This document shows, in pieces, positions 8,972 to 18,747 of a stretch of DNA of 64,000 nucleotides. Origin of the DNA: Treponema sp. UBA4267. Its GTDB lineage: Bacteria > Spirochaetota > Spirochaetia > Treponematales > Treponemataceae. Position 1 is the first letter of the stretch. Every line of letters begins with the position of its first letter. The position numbers and the translations under genes are program-made. The stretch spans positions 90,422-154,421 of the forward strand of contig DGWD01000034.1 in the NCBI GenBank assembly GCA_002395155.1, given 5' to 3'. Below the pieces are notes generated by a model. That model ran no database searches. It saw nothing but the letters and a program-made list of their open reading frames with translations, and had not been told where the DNA came from.

Positions 8972-10063
8972 TTATTTATGTACGCTTTGATAAACAGCAC
9001 GACCTTTTAAGCAAAGTCTACCATCTTCAACAACTATTTTACCAAGAATTCTAACAAATTGACTACCATCCAGAATTGGAGTTGAATCAAACTTTACAGT
9101 TACAGTTCCTTCATAACGAGATAAAGAATCATCACCAACAATTAAATCACAAGAATAACTTCCGTTTTCGTAAGTTTGAGCATTAGATATTTTTCCGCCC
9201 CAATTAACCCAGCAATCAAGATATAGAATATAATTTTCAAGAACATCTGAACAAGTTGGAACATCCCTTATAGTGTCAAAATCAGGAATTTCCAAATATC
9301 CCATTAAAGTAGTTGCCTTCTGTTTTATTGAAAGACTTGCATTTGAATTTAAAAGATAATTAATCTCTATCTGAGCTGCATTATCTCTATGATTCTGAAA
9401 ATACTGAATTGCATTATTATATTTTTTTGTAATTTCTTTACTTGTGAATACAAATTTGTAGGATTGAGTTGTTAAATCTTCTTCTTTTGCATCTGACTTT
9501 TCTTCACTTGTAAGTTCAATTTTAGAAAGATCAGCTCTTGTCCCTGTATAAGTTTTGTTTTTTGGGAATATAAAAATAGCAACAAGAACTCCAACAAAAC
9601 AGGCTAGTATTGGAAAAAGAATAGCAAGCACTTTATTAGGATTGAAACCGAGAGGTGGATAAAACTGTTCAATTCGCCCCGTATCAACCCAACGACAAAT
9701 TGTATCATAATCACCATGAATTCTTATAAATTCCATAGCTTGTTCTGCAGTTTTATTCAAAGGTTCGTTTTCTTTTATTTCAAGATAATATTGAAGAGCT
9801 CTTGCAGTATCTCCTCTTCTAAGAAAAATTGCTGCCTGCCCTAACAAAAGTCTGGTATCAGTAAGTTTAATTCTGCGTGCCAGCTGAAAATATGATGATG
9901 AAGCTCCTACATCACCTACATAGAGACAAGCAATTCCCAATGTAAGATAGTATTCAAAATTTCCTTCATAAACATCAGCACGAGCTTCCAGACGTTTAAT
10001 CGCAGTTGCAAAATGACGTCTGCGCATATCCTGACTTGCAAGAGTAAGCACATCTTTAGTCAT
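8972..10063 (-). CDS. TPR protein with one central membrane helix
   Basis: Residues 1-120 hold about three TPR-like helical hairpins (for example YYLTLGIACLYVGDVGASSSYF). A proline-glycine segment is followed by one transmembrane helix at about 144-166. The C-terminal half is exported or cytoplasmic depending on topology, and has helical repeats (260s) and a beta-like end. It lies 6 bases after the lipoprotein at 10070-11512 and seems to be the last gene of the rpe group. Function is unknown; a role in envelope scaffolding is a guess from the neighbours. Confidence 0.7.
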   Translation of the reverse strand: MTKDVLTLASQDMRRRHFATAIKRLEARADVYEGNFEYYLTLGIACLYVGDVGASSSYFQLARRIKLTDTRLLLGQAAIFLRRGDTARALQYYLEIKENEPLNKTAEQAMEFIRIHGDYDTICRWVDTGRIEQFYPPLGFNPNKVLAILFPILACFVGVLVAIFIFPKNKTYTGTRADLSKIELTSEEKSDAKEEDLTTQSYKFVFTSKEITKKYNNAIQYFQNHRDNAAQIEINYLLNSNASLSIKQKATTLMGYLEIPDFDTIRDVPTCSDVLENYILYLDCWVNWGGKISNAQTYENGSYSCDLIVGDDSLSRYEGTVTVKFDSTPILDGSQFVRILGKIVVEDGRLCLKGRAVYQSVHK

Positions 10064-10069
10064 ATACTT

Positions 10070-11512
10070 TTATTCCCTCAAGGCCTCAAGAATCTGATCA
10101 AGTTCCTGATTTAATTTCAACAATTCATCTCTGTTTACAGAAGCACTGTCTTTTTCAAGTTCTGCAATTCTATCCAAAAGTTTCTGAATATATTCTGGAG
10201 TAAATTTTTCTCTTGAAAGCTTCTTAACATTAAATTCAACTGATTCAGTAGCTTTAGGAGTGTAATTTTCTTCAAATTTCTTTTTAACAACTTCTTCAGA
10301 CTCGTTTGCTACATCATCATTATAACTGTTAGTAACTTCATCATTATAAACATTTGTCTGAGTCTCGTTACCAGCAACTTCATCTTTATTGTATGTAGAA
10401 TTATTATCAGTATTTACAACTTCTGCTTTAGTTTCTGGAGTTTTATTGGTGCTAACTAGTCCTTCAGAAATATTTATAACTGTATCTTTAGGTTCTTCAT
10501 CTTTTTTAATAGAAACTGACTCAGTGGTATTATTTTTCTTTTCTGAAGACATACCATAAACGTATTGATCACCACAAGGTTTTGCACCATCAGTTGCAAA
10601 TGCCAGATAATAAACAAAATCGGCAGTTTGTTCAGAAAGAAGATTTACACTTGGCCAAATAACACCTACTGCAGAGTTGTTATATGAAAGAACCGTATTA
10701 AATGAACGAATTGTAGCCATATCAGGTTCCCAGTAAGATGATGCGAGAGTTGAATAATTTGCGAGGACAAAAAGCTCTGGAGCACTTGTATCACCACCAT
10801 CAAACAACAACTGCATAGAAGTAGATTCATTTCTAGATGTAAACCACTTCTGCAATTTTAAGTTTCTATACAAAACTTCGGTTTTAACTGGCTGATTATC
10901 GAAAGTATAAAAATGACTGTCTGTTTTTTCGCCAAGAATAGTATCGAGAACTTCTTTTACTGTAAAAGCAGCCTTCTTTTTTCCTGTATTTTTTACAGAA
11001 ATTGTACATTTAACCATATCTATATCGCGTTCAGGAGTCGACTGGATAAAATCCATGGCCAAAACTACATCTGCCACTTTATTTATTTCATAATTTATAA
11101 AAACTACATTGTCTTTTTTTGAAACAGTGCACTTTACATTTGGAGCAGCAGCTAATCCGTAAACTTTTTTATCTACCTTAAGAAAGATATTTGTTGTGGT
11201 ATATTCATTTGCAGCAGAAAGAACCTGAATAAGTTTTTCATTTTCATCTGCAACTGCAATATTGTAAGTTCCCATCTTTGGCTTAACTTTTACCTGAACA
11301 ATACCTTCTTTATGAGTTAAATCTTTAGTTGAAGCTTCAATTATATTATTCTTGGAAGCCTTAGCCCCCTTTTTCCCATTCTTTTTATTTGTCTTTTTTT
11401 CATTTGATGAAGCTTCTGTTGCATTTTTTGCTTCAAGTTTTTTTGAAGAAGCACAAGCTGTAAATGAGAAAACAGAAATTAACAAAGCACTTATAAATAT
11501 TATTTTTTTCAT
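10070..11512 (-). CDS. Large lipoprotein, unknown function
   Basis: The 480-residue product has a signal peptide ending in a lipobox (FSFTAC, Cys19), then a Lys/Asn-rich linker (residues 20-60). A beta-rich domain follows (about 65-320), then a low-complexity Thr/Asn/Asp/Glu-rich stretch (about 330-425) and a C-terminal coiled-coil (LLDRIAELEKDSASVNRDEL and on). Its start overlaps the stop of the TPR/coiled-coil gene upstream by 4 bases, so the two are translationally coupled. I do not recognise the family. Confidence 0.7.
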   Translation of the reverse strand: MKKIIFISALLISVFSFTACASSKKLEAKNATEASSNEKKTNKKNGKKGAKASKNNIIEASTKDLTHKEGIVQVKVKPKMGTYNIAVADENEKLIQVLSAANEYTTTNIFLKVDKKVYGLAAAPNVKCTVSKKDNVVFINYEINKVADVVLAMDFIQSTPERDIDMVKCTISVKNTGKKKAAFTVKEVLDTILGEKTDSHFYTFDNQPVKTEVLYRNLKLQKWFTSRNESTSMQLLFDGGDTSAPELFVLANYSTLASSYWEPDMATIRSFNTVLSYNNSAVGVIWPSVNLLSEQTADFVYYLAFATDGAKPCGDQYVYGMSSEKKNNTTESVSIKKDEEPKDTVINISEGLVSTNKTPETKAEVVNTDNNSTYNKDEVAGNETQTNVYNDEVTNSYNDDVANESEEVVKKKFEENYTPKATESVEFNVKKLSREKFTPEYIQKLLDRIAELEKDSASVNRDELLKLNQELDQILEALRE

Positions 11513-12408
11513 TCTTTCTTTCCCTCAAGAATACGCTGAGCTTCCAAAGCTTTTTCCTTAAGTTTACGAAGAGTTTCCTTAGTTTCATCATAAGGTTCGG
11601 CATTTGGAACATCAACTTCATCTGCACTAACGCTAAGTTCTTTTACAGCATTAGCAGAACGAAGAGCCGCTAGTTGAGCTTCTAAATCAGAAACCTGTCT
11701 TTCAAGTTCTTCATTTCGTGACTGAGCGTCTTCCAGTCTTTGTCTTGTATTATTAATTGATTCGGAATTGTACAAACGAAGCTGTTTTTCATAATCCTCT
11801 TTTGCAGACAAATATTCTTCACCAGTCTGTTTTAAAAGATAAATTAACTTTTCTTCCCTGTTTCTCTGATCAATTGTATCTATACGATATTGTGCAGCAG
11901 GAGCTTTTTCTGAATTTGCAAAATCTTTTATAATTGTTTGATAAATTTCTCTTGCCTGGTCATATTTATAACATGCAAACAAGGATTCACCAATGTAAAA
12001 GAGTGCATAGGAATACAAATCATCATTTTCATTTTGATGACAAAAATCGCTAAGAGTGATGATGGCTTTTTCGTACTCCCCAAGATTGTAAAGAGTTTTT
12101 CCCTTAAGATAAGAAACTCTTGGATAGTAAATTGATTCAGGAAAATGATCCAGATAAAGATTACAATCATCTAAAGCACTTTTATTATCACCATCATTAA
12201 CTTCAGCCGCGATAAGCATATAGTAAGTGTCTGGATTAATATTTTCAGGATAAGAAACAGCCTTTTTTAGCATGAATTTTGCAGAAGCCCAGTCTCCTTG
12301 GGAATAAGACCGGCAGCCTTCTACAAAAGCCCTTGTAGCAGACTCTGAGGAAAATCCCATAAAAGCAAAAGTACAGAACAAAACTGTAATTGCAATAATT
12401 TTTTTCAT
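11509..12408 (-). CDS. Exported TPR / coiled-coil protein
   Basis: From the ATG at 12408 the protein has a signal peptide (KKIIAITVLFCTFAFMGFSSES) and a run of TPRs (residues about 25-175: AKFMLKKAVSYPENINPDTYYML, YLKGKTLYNLGEYEKAIITL, ALFYIGESLFACYKYDQAREIY). A C-terminal coiled-coil follows (about 185-240, LEDAQSRNEELERQVSDLEA). The order TPR then coiled-coil is the reverse of CpoB/YbgF. It lies 8 bases after rpe and overlaps the lipoprotein gene. Confidence 0.78.
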   Translation of the reverse strand: MKKIIAITVLFCTFAFMGFSSESATRAFVEGCRSYSQGDWASAKFMLKKAVSYPENINPDTYYMLIAAEVNDGDNKSALDDCNLYLDHFPESIYYPRVSYLKGKTLYNLGEYEKAIITLSDFCHQNENDDLYSYALFYIGESLFACYKYDQAREIYQTIIKDFANSEKAPAAQYRIDTIDQRNREEKLIYLLKQTGEEYLSAKEDYEKQLRLYNSESINNTRQRLEDAQSRNEELERQVSDLEAQLAALRSANAVKELSVSADEVDVPNAEPYDETKETLRKLKEKALEAQRILEGKKE

Positions 12409-12416
12409 AAAAAAAA

Positions 12417-13046
12417 CTAACTCCAATTAAGTGTGTTATTGAAAAAAGCAGAGCCGGAAACAATTACATCTGCCCCTGCATCTTTTACAGAAGCAAGAGT
12501 TTCTGAATTAACTCCTCCATCCACTCCAATAAGGAACTTGTATCCCTTTTCCTGGCGGATATTTTTCAAATCCACAACCTTCTTTACACAAGACGGAATA
12601 ATTTTCTGCCCACCCCATCCAGGATTGACAGTCATCACTAATATAATATCGGCAGATTCCAGCAATTCCGACAGTGCAGAAATAGGAGTTCCAGGACAAA
12701 TAGCAACGCCTGCTTTCTTACCAAAATCATGAATCATTTGAATTAGACGGTGAGCATGATTTGTTGCTTCCAAATGAAAGTCAATCCAGTCAGCTCCAGC
12801 TTTTGCAAAAGATTCTATTTGCTGTTCAGGATTATCCACCATCAAATGGACATCAAAAGGTAGCTTTGTCAGTTTTCTAATTGAACGAACAATTGGCTGC
12901 CCATAAGTAATTTCTGGAACAAACTGTCCGTCCATAACATCTATATGAACTACAGAACCATTATTTTCTTCAATTTGTTTAATTGCCTTTTCTAAATTGC
13001 CAAAATCGGCAGACAAAAGAGATGGAGCTAACATAGGACTTTTCAT
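12417..13046 (-). CDS. rpe: Ribulose-phosphate 3-epimerase
   Basis: This TIM-barrel enzyme interconverts ribulose-5-P and xylulose-5-P in the pentose phosphate pathway. Visible motifs are LAPSLLSADFGNL at the start, VHIDVMDGQFVPEIT, VHLMVDNPEQ, MTVNPGWGGQ and GVDGGVN near the end. The ATG at 13046 (AAAGG 2-7 bases before) gives a 209-residue protein of family length; the longer frame up to 13109 has an unsupported hydrophobic extension. It leads a minus-strand group with three envelope genes. Confidence 0.95.
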   Translation of the reverse strand: MKSPMLAPSLLSADFGNLEKAIKQIEENNGSVVHIDVMDGQFVPEITYGQPIVRSIRKLTKLPFDVHLMVDNPEQQIESFAKAGADWIDFHLEATNHAHRLIQMIHDFGKKAGVAICPGTPISALSELLESADIILVMTVNPGWGGQKIIPSCVKKVVDLKNIRQEKGYKFLIGVDGGVNSETLASVKDAGADVIVSGSAFFNNTLNWS

Positions 13047-13131
13047 ACCTTTAAAAAATATCAAATAATATACATTTTTACAATAAATTAAATGCAATAT
13101 ATAGTACAAATCATATTTTATAAAAAAATGC

Positions 13132-13224
13132 TTGACAGATTAAAGCTTTAGCTGTATATACTTTGTTCCATTTTTTTTAAAATTTCATAAACTTTATTGA
13201 CTAAGCCCCCCTATCTTGTATAAA
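13132..13224 (+). promoter_or_regulatory. Two tandem sigma-70 promoters for the TPR/greA operon
   Basis: P1: TTGACA at 13132-13137, 17-base spacer, TATATA at 13155-13160. P2: TTGACT at 13197-13202, 16-base spacer, TATAAA at 13219-13224. P2 would begin transcription about 10 bases before the ATG at 13241, leaving a leader too short for a ribosome binding site. P1 would give a leader of about 75 bases. Confidence 0.65.
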
Positions 13225-13240
13225 ATTAAACTTAATCATT

Positions 13241-14173
13241 ATGGAGTTTCAGACTGAAGAGAAATTTAAGGGTGTCCTTAACTTATTACGAGAAGGAAAT
13301 CCTTTCGAAGCACAAAAAGAAATCCAAAATCTCTTTGTATCAATGATAGATTCAAAGGAACTTTCTTTTGCTAACAGGTGTTGTAATTTCTGGGTCGGAT
13401 CCATAAAGAGACTCAGGGATTTTGAAGACCCGATTGAACGCAGCGATGTTTTACTGAATGACTGGAAATATCTCCAGACTCACACAGAGGAAGAAAAAGA
13501 GATTTACAAGTCTATTTTTTTTTCAGTTCAACAAGGATTCTTTTCAAATGCCCTGGAAAATTTCACAAAGTTATTAGATCAAAAGGATGATTATCAAAAG
13601 GCTGAAATCTACAAGAAGACAGGCATTTGCTACAAAAAACTTGGCGATTTTCAGAATGCGACAAACTTCCTTACAGAGGCAAACAATATCTATCCAGGAC
13701 TTTCTTCTGTACTGGCGGAATTGGCTGACTGCTATTCACTTTGTGGAGATGACAAGGCTGGAAAAGTATTGTTTAGGGAAGCATTTTTTGCTGACCCGGG
13801 AAATATAGATTTAGACTTTCTTGATTCAGAACTGATTAAATGTCTTATCGAAAAGACAAAAAGTAAGGGCTATTCAGGAAAATCTCTTCAGTATTGGATT
13901 CCTGTTTACGGGGTTCTTTCTGGGGTTTTAAATATCAAAAGAGAGCTTACTTCTCAGGAAGTTGCCCGCTTAAGAAAAGACATTTATGCGATGGAGATGG
14001 AATTCAAGGATCCTTCCTGTAACAGCGAAATCCTTATTCCTCATCTTTTAAATTGTTATTTCTGGCTAATGGATCATTATGATTTGGCAAGAGAAAATCC
14101 TGCCAAAATTAATGAGGTTTTATTAAAGATTAAAATTTTGGATTCATCTGTATACGAAGCTTATATAAAATAG
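13241..14173 (+). CDS. TPR-containing protein, greA neighbour
   Basis: The 310-residue protein is soluble and helical with a clear TPR pair at about residues 105-185 (FFSNALENFTKLLDQKDDYQKAEI, YKKTGICYKKLGDFQNATNFL, LAELADCYSLCGDDKAGKVLF). No signal peptide is present. The ATG has no Shine-Dalgarno and lies just downstream of promoter P2. It precedes the TPR-GreA fusion gene by 13 bases, so the two proteins are co-expressed and may work together on transcription. I know of no biochemical role. Confidence 0.75.
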   Translation: MEFQTEEKFKGVLNLLREGNPFEAQKEIQNLFVSMIDSKELSFANRCCNFWVGSIKRLRDFEDPIERSDVLLNDWKYLQTHTEEEKEIYKSIFFSVQQGFFSNALENFTKLLDQKDDYQKAEIYKKTGICYKKLGDFQNATNFLTEANNIYPGLSSVLAELADCYSLCGDDKAGKVLFREAFFADPGNIDLDFLDSELIKCLIEKTKSKGYSGKSLQYWIPVYGVLSGVLNIKRELTSQEVARLRKDIYAMEMEFKDPSCNSEILIPHLLNCYFWLMDHYDLARENPAKINEVLLKIKILDSSVYEAYIK

Positions 14174-14186
14174 CAAGGAGATTAAA

Positions 14187-16901
14187 ATGGCAGATTTGAT
14201 AAAGTCAGTTCAGGACATGCTTAAAGAAGAGACTTGGACTCGTGCAACAATTAACAACTACACAGAGAACAATCTCAAAGAGCTGGCAAACATCGTGGAG
14301 AAAGCTCGTAATGAAAATTGTATTAAAGAAATTTATGCAATTTGTGAAGAACAGCTTTCACATTCAAAGGACAGTATTATTGCCCTCTATATCTGCGGTA
14401 TTCTTGACTTGCAGAAAGGTTCTTTGGACAACTCAAACCTTGTTACACTTGTTGATATTTTCCAGAAGAACAAAAAGGAAAACGTTGTTACATATTTGTG
14501 CGAAAGCATTCTTGCTGACGACCCAAATAACAAGTTTGCACTTAGAACCTTAGCCGATGGCTATCTTGCCGAAGGTAATGAAAAGGTTTGGGATCTTTAT
14601 TCGACTATCGTTAAGATTGATTTTGAAGAAGCTGACCTTGCAAAAGTTCTTGCAGAACATTACGAAGCAGAAGGTGATACAGAAAATGCCATCAGCTACT
14701 ACAAAAAAGCAATTCTCCGTTATATTAACAACAACAATTACAATGCAGTAAAAGAAATCTGGTCAAAACTCGTTCAGTACATTCCAACAGAGTTCGACTT
14801 CTTCCAGCTCCTTAGAAGAAAGATTTCTAAAACTATGGGAGAAATCAAAACAACAACTCTTACACCAGAACTTTACGACTGGTATAAAAAGAATGCTACA
14901 AAAGAAAACGGTTACTGGGACATTGCAATCACAATTCTTAAGCAGGATCTTGAAATTGACCCTAAAGATTCTAGATCAAGAAAAGAAATTATCGATTGTT
15001 ATCGTGGTAAATACTCTGACCACAGTCATCTTGAAGAATATATCCGTTCTTCAAACCTTGCTCAGAGCTACAGAAACGTTTTTGAAGCTATTAATGACTT
15101 TGAAAAACACATTGCTTTTGACAAAGGAAACTTTGTATTCCACAGAAGCTGGGGTGTTGGTATTATCAGAAGCTTAAAACAGGATACTCTTACAATTCAG
15201 TTTGGTAATCCAGTTGGAATTAAAGACAACATCAAGCTTTCTATGGCTGTTACTGCTCTTAAACCTCTTTCAAAAGATCACATTTGGGTTAAGAAAGCAA
15301 CAATGAAGAAGGCTGATCTCTTAAAATTTGTAAAAGAGAACAAGGCTGAAACTCTCAAGACTATAATCAAGAGCTTCGATAACAATTGTGACTTTAAGAG
15401 AATCAAGGCTGAACTTGTACCTTCTCTTCTTACTCCAGGCGAATGGACTTCTTGGAATACAGCAGCAAAGAAGATTCTTGAATCAGATTCTTCTTTTGGT
15501 GTAAATCCAAATGATATTTCAATGTACACAGTTCGCGACGGAAACATTTCTCCAGAAGAAAAACTTTCTAACGAATTTAAAGCACAGAAACAGTTTTTTG
15601 CACGTGCAGATATTCTTATGAAGTTCTTTGAAAGTGATATTACTGATACTTCAAGTGAACTTTTTGCAGAAATGTACACATACTTTACAGGCTACTTAAA
15701 GTCAATTTCAAAAGTAACTGAACAGGTTTTAGCTTCTTACCTTCTTGTAAAATATATTGGAAGCGTAAATAAGCAGCTTGCATTCCCTGTAAAAGAAACA
15801 TTTGCAGAAATTTACAGCAGAATTGAAAATCCAAGAGAAATGTACGAACTTCTCAAGGACACAAAAAATACTCACTTACGCCAGGACTTCTTAACAAGCA
15901 TTAAAATGCTTCCTAACTGGAATGAAGAATATATCCGCCTCTTCCCAACTGTACTTAATGAAAAACTTTTGGACGATTTAATTGCAGCTGGCTACATTGA
16001 AGATGTACAGAAACTTGTAAGAACTGCATTCGAACAGTACAAAGACTACCGTGAAGCAGTAATTCACTTCTTCAAAGAAGATCAGAATAAAGAATGGTTC
16101 CAGAATGCCGGAGTAAGCTACGAAAAACAGTTGATTACACTTATTAACATCATCGAACTTACATTCCGTGAAATCAACAACCACGTTAATTCAACAGAAA
16201 ACAAGAAGATTAACAAGAACGCTACTACCCTTCTCTTTAAGGATGACGCTTTCTTCAATTATATTTTCTCTAAAGATGAAGATACAGTTAAGAAAATGTA
16301 TACCCTTATTGATGATATTGCAGATATTGATCCTCAGTATAAGGCACAGGCTCGTAGTAAGATTCTTGAAAAATACCCAGACTTTAAGTTCCGTGTATCT
16401 GAAGAAAAGTCAAATCAGCCTAAGGGTATGATTGTTACTGCTAAGAAACTTAAGGAAAAGAAAGAAGAAGCTGATAAGATTCAGAACGTTGATCTTCCTG
16501 CAAATGCAATTGAAGTTGCAGATGCAAAGGCAAAGGGAGACTTGAAGGAAAACCAGGAATACAAGTCTGCTCGCGAACAGCAGCACTGGCTCAACCTCAA
16601 ACTTACAGAACTCCAGGATGGTATCAACAGAGCTGTTGTATTCGATCCTACAACTTCTACTACATCACTCGTTTCTTTCGGTACAGTTGTTACATTAACA
16701 GACAACAATACAAACAAGGAAGAAAAGTTCACTATCCTTGGACCTTGGGAATCTGACCCAGATAACAATATCATTTCTTATATGTCTCCATTTGGAAATG
16801 CTATTTACGACAAGAAAGTTGGTGATACAGTTAAATTCACAATCAATGAATACGAGTATAACTATACAATCAAGAATATTGAAAAAGCTAAGAATATCTA
16901 A
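14187..16901 (+). CDS. greA: TPR-rich protein with C-terminal GreA elongation-factor domain
   Basis: This 904-residue protein carries a complete GreA module in its last 150 residues: the coiled-coil tip with GDLKENQEYKSAREQQ and the FKBP-like C-domain (VSFGTVVTLTD...ISYMSPFGNAIYDKKVGDTV). Ordinary GreA is about 158 residues. The N-terminal 740 residues are helical repeats including TPRs (about 110-180). A CarD/RapA-like beta segment may lie near 300-340 (FHRSWGVGIIRSLKQDTLTIQFG). Large GreA fusions are known from treponemes. GreA restarts backtracked RNA polymerase by stimulating transcript cleavage, and the acidic tip residues are present. Strong ribosome binding site AAGGAG; a terminator follows. 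Confidence 0.9.
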   Translation: MADLIKSVQDMLKEETWTRATINNYTENNLKELANIVEKARNENCIKEIYAICEEQLSHSKDSIIALYICGILDLQKGSLDNSNLVTLVDIFQKNKKENVVTYLCESILADDPNNKFALRTLADGYLAEGNEKVWDLYSTIVKIDFEEADLAKVLAEHYEAEGDTENAISYYKKAILRYINNNNYNAVKEIWSKLVQYIPTEFDFFQLLRRKISKTMGEIKTTTLTPELYDWYKKNATKENGYWDIAITILKQDLEIDPKDSRSRKEIIDCYRGKYSDHSHLEEYIRSSNLAQSYRNVFEAINDFEKHIAFDKGNFVFHRSWGVGIIRSLKQDTLTIQFGNPVGIKDNIKLSMAVTALKPLSKDHIWVKKATMKKADLLKFVKENKAETLKTIIKSFDNNCDFKRIKAELVPSLLTPGEWTSWNTAAKKILESDSSFGVNPNDISMYTVRDGNISPEEKLSNEFKAQKQFFARADILMKFFESDITDTSSELFAEMYTYFTGYLKSISKVTEQVLASYLLVKYIGSVNKQLAFPVKETFAEIYSRIENPREMYELLKDTKNTHLRQDFLTSIKMLPNWNEEYIRLFPTVLNEKLLDDLIAAGYIEDVQKLVRTAFEQYKDYREAVIHFFKEDQNKEWFQNAGVSYEKQLITLINIIELTFREINNHVNSTENKKINKNATTLLFKDDAFFNYIFSKDEDTVKKMYTLIDDIADIDPQYKAQARSKILEKYPDFKFRVSEEKSNQPKGMIVTAKKLKEKKEEADKIQNVDLPANAIEVADAKAKGDLKENQEYKSAREQQHWLNLKLTELQDGINRAVVFDPTTSTTSLVSFGTVVTLTDNNTNKEEKFTILGPWESDPDNNIISYMSPFGNAIYDKKVGDTVKFTINEYEYNYTIKNIEKAKNI

Positions 16902-16927
16902 TTTCCAAGCTTAAATGAGGGGTAAAA

Positions 16928-16956
16928 GGCACGCTAAAAACAGGCGTGCTTTTTTT
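16928..16956 (+). terminator. Terminator of the TPR/greA operon
   Basis: Stem GCACGC/GCGTGC with a 9-base loop, followed by seven T residues, 27 bases after the greA stop. Confidence 0.85.
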
Positions 16957-16981
16957 GTTGCAAAATAAAGGATTTAAAAAT

Positions 16982-17959
16982 ATGGATAATCTTTCGGCAA
17001 AAATAATTGAACTTTCACAAGGCGTTTATGTAATTCCTGGAAATACAAATGTTGGTGTTATTACCTCTTATGAAGACTCATGTACTCAAGTTTATCTTAT
17101 TGATAGTGGTTGTACAGAAATTGATGGTGAATACGTTTTAGATGTAATTAAGGCATTTTTTAAACAGGAAGAAAAAGAGTTTAAGATTAAGGCACTTATT
17201 TCTACCCACTGTCATGCAGACCATGTTGGTGGTCATAACTATATAAAAGATGAATGCCATTGTCAGATTTATGCATCTAAACATGAACGTGGTTGTATGG
17301 AAACTCCAATGATTCAGTGTACTACCCTTTGGGGCGGTTATCCTCCACATGAATTCAGAACCCTTTATTTTAAGCCTCAGGAAACAGAGGTTGATGTTAT
17401 TATAGGACAAGAAGACTCAATCCCTTTATCTGACAACAGAACCCTTACTTTTATGGAATTAAATGGTCATTCTTACCAGGAAATCGTTCCTATTATCACA
17501 AATAATGATGGTAGAAAGGTTCTTTTTGCTGGTGATGCAATTTTTCCACGAGGAGAAATTTTGGAACATTGGATTCCATTAATTGTAAACCCTGTTGAAT
17601 TTATGGATTCATTAGATAAATTATGTGCCATAGAAAATGTTGACTGGTGTATTCCTGGCCACGGAGACTTTCTGAGCAAAAACATTCTTGAAGCTGCAGA
17701 AATGAATAAAATTGCAATTATGTCTACACGCATGGCAATTTTGGATGCTCTTAAAAACAAGAAAAAAATGACCTGCGAAGAAATTGTAAAATATGTGGCC
17801 GACAAAAATAATATGGAAATGACCATGCCTCAATGGGCAATGGTAGGTTCTTCGGTAAGGTCTTATCTTGCAGTTATGCATGACGCAAGAGAAATAAGGA
17901 TGAAGGTAGAAAAAAATCTCCTCTATTTTTATATAGAAGAGAAGAAAGAAACTAATTAA
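16982..17959 (+). CDS. Metallo-beta-lactamase-fold hydrolase
   Basis: From the ATG at 16982 (AAAGG upstream; an earlier TTG-type start at 16946 lies inside the terminator) the protein has 325 residues. The zinc-binding motif THCHADHVGGH places His76, His78, Asp80 and His81 as metal ligands. Further ligands are in LNGHSYQ, FAGDAIFP and PGHGDFL. The C-terminal 60 residues form a helical winged-helix-like tail (KNKKKMTCEEIVKYVADKN). The substrate is unknown; the long C-terminal extension sets it apart from glyoxalase II. Confidence 0.85.
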   Translation: MDNLSAKIIELSQGVYVIPGNTNVGVITSYEDSCTQVYLIDSGCTEIDGEYVLDVIKAFFKQEEKEFKIKALISTHCHADHVGGHNYIKDECHCQIYASKHERGCMETPMIQCTTLWGGYPPHEFRTLYFKPQETEVDVIIGQEDSIPLSDNRTLTFMELNGHSYQEIVPIITNNDGRKVLFAGDAIFPRGEILEHWIPLIVNPVEFMDSLDKLCAIENVDWCIPGHGDFLSKNILEAAEMNKIAIMSTRMAILDALKNKKKMTCEEIVKYVADKNNMEMTMPQWAMVGSSVRSYLAVMHDAREIRMKVEKNLLYFYIEEKKETN

Positions 17960-17967
17960 ATGTATAA

Positions 17968-18010
17968 AATAGACTTGAAAAAGGAAGAATCCTCTATCAA
18001 GTCTATTTTT
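17968..18010. terminator. Bidirectional terminator between convergent genes
   Basis: Perfect 10-12 bp inverted repeat (AAATAGACTTGA / TCAAGTCTATTT) between the convergent MBL-fold gene and deoC, with T-runs on both strands. Confidence 0.8.
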
Positions 18011-18015
18011 TGCTT

Positions 18016-18747
18016 TTAAATTTTTACAGGAATATCTTCGTTCCAATTATCCATAATTGAAACTCCACTTGAAGTTCCAATTCTATTTGCCCCTGCTTCA
18101 AGCATGGTAATTGCAGTTCTTGCAGAACGAATGCCACCCGAAGCTTTTACACCCATTTCTGGACCGACAGTTTCTCTCATCAGTTTTACATGATGTTCAC
18201 TGGCTCCATTTGGCAGAAGGGTTCCATCTATAGCTTTAGGAGCGGCAAAACCGGTAGAAGTTTTTACAAAGTCTGCACCGGCCTTTTTAGCAGCCTGACA
18301 AACAGAAACAATGGTTTTATCGTCCAGAAGGCATGTTTCAAGAATTGTTTTTACAATAATATTTTTACCAATTTTTTGACCTTCATTCTTACAAGCTATA
18401 ACAACATCAAGAATATCGGTAGCTACTTCCGAAATACGACCATCTTTAGCGGCACCAATATTAATAACCATATCAATTTCATCTGCCCCATTTCTTATGG
18501 CATCGCAGGCTTCTGCAACTTTTGCAACTGTAGTAGTTGCCCCCAAAGGAAAGCCTACAACTGTACAAACTTTTACATCTGAACCAGAAAGCTCACTTGC
18601 AGCACTAGAAACATAAATTGGATTTACACAAACAGAAGCAAATCCATAACGAATAGCCTCCTGACAAAGCAAAACAATTTGTTTAATTCCTGCTTGTGGA
18701 GTTAATAAAGTATGATCAATATATGAAGCAATTTCTTTTTTAGTCAT
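18016..18747 (-). CDS. deoC: Deoxyribose-phosphate aldolase
   Basis: This enzyme cleaves 2-deoxyribose-5-phosphate to glyceraldehyde-3-P and acetaldehyde in deoxynucleoside catabolism. The 243-residue TIM barrel shows YIDHTLLTPQA at the start, the Schiff-base segment DFVKTSTGFA with Lys162, and MGVKASGGIR for the second active-site lysine. A near-consensus promoter (TTGAAC, 17 bases, TATAAT at 18754-18759) ends only 6 bases before the ATG, so the mRNA is probably leaderless. No other deo gene is adjacent. Confidence 0.95.
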   Translation of the reverse strand: MTKKEIASYIDHTLLTPQAGIKQIVLLCQEAIRYGFASVCVNPIYVSSAASELSGSDVKVCTVVGFPLGATTTVAKVAEACDAIRNGADEIDMVINIGAAKDGRISEVATDILDVVIACKNEGQKIGKNIIVKTILETCLLDDKTIVSVCQAAKKAGADFVKTSTGFAAPKAIDGTLLPNGASEHHVKLMRETVGPEMGVKASGGIRSARTAITMLEAGANRIGTSSGVSIMDNWNEDIPVKI

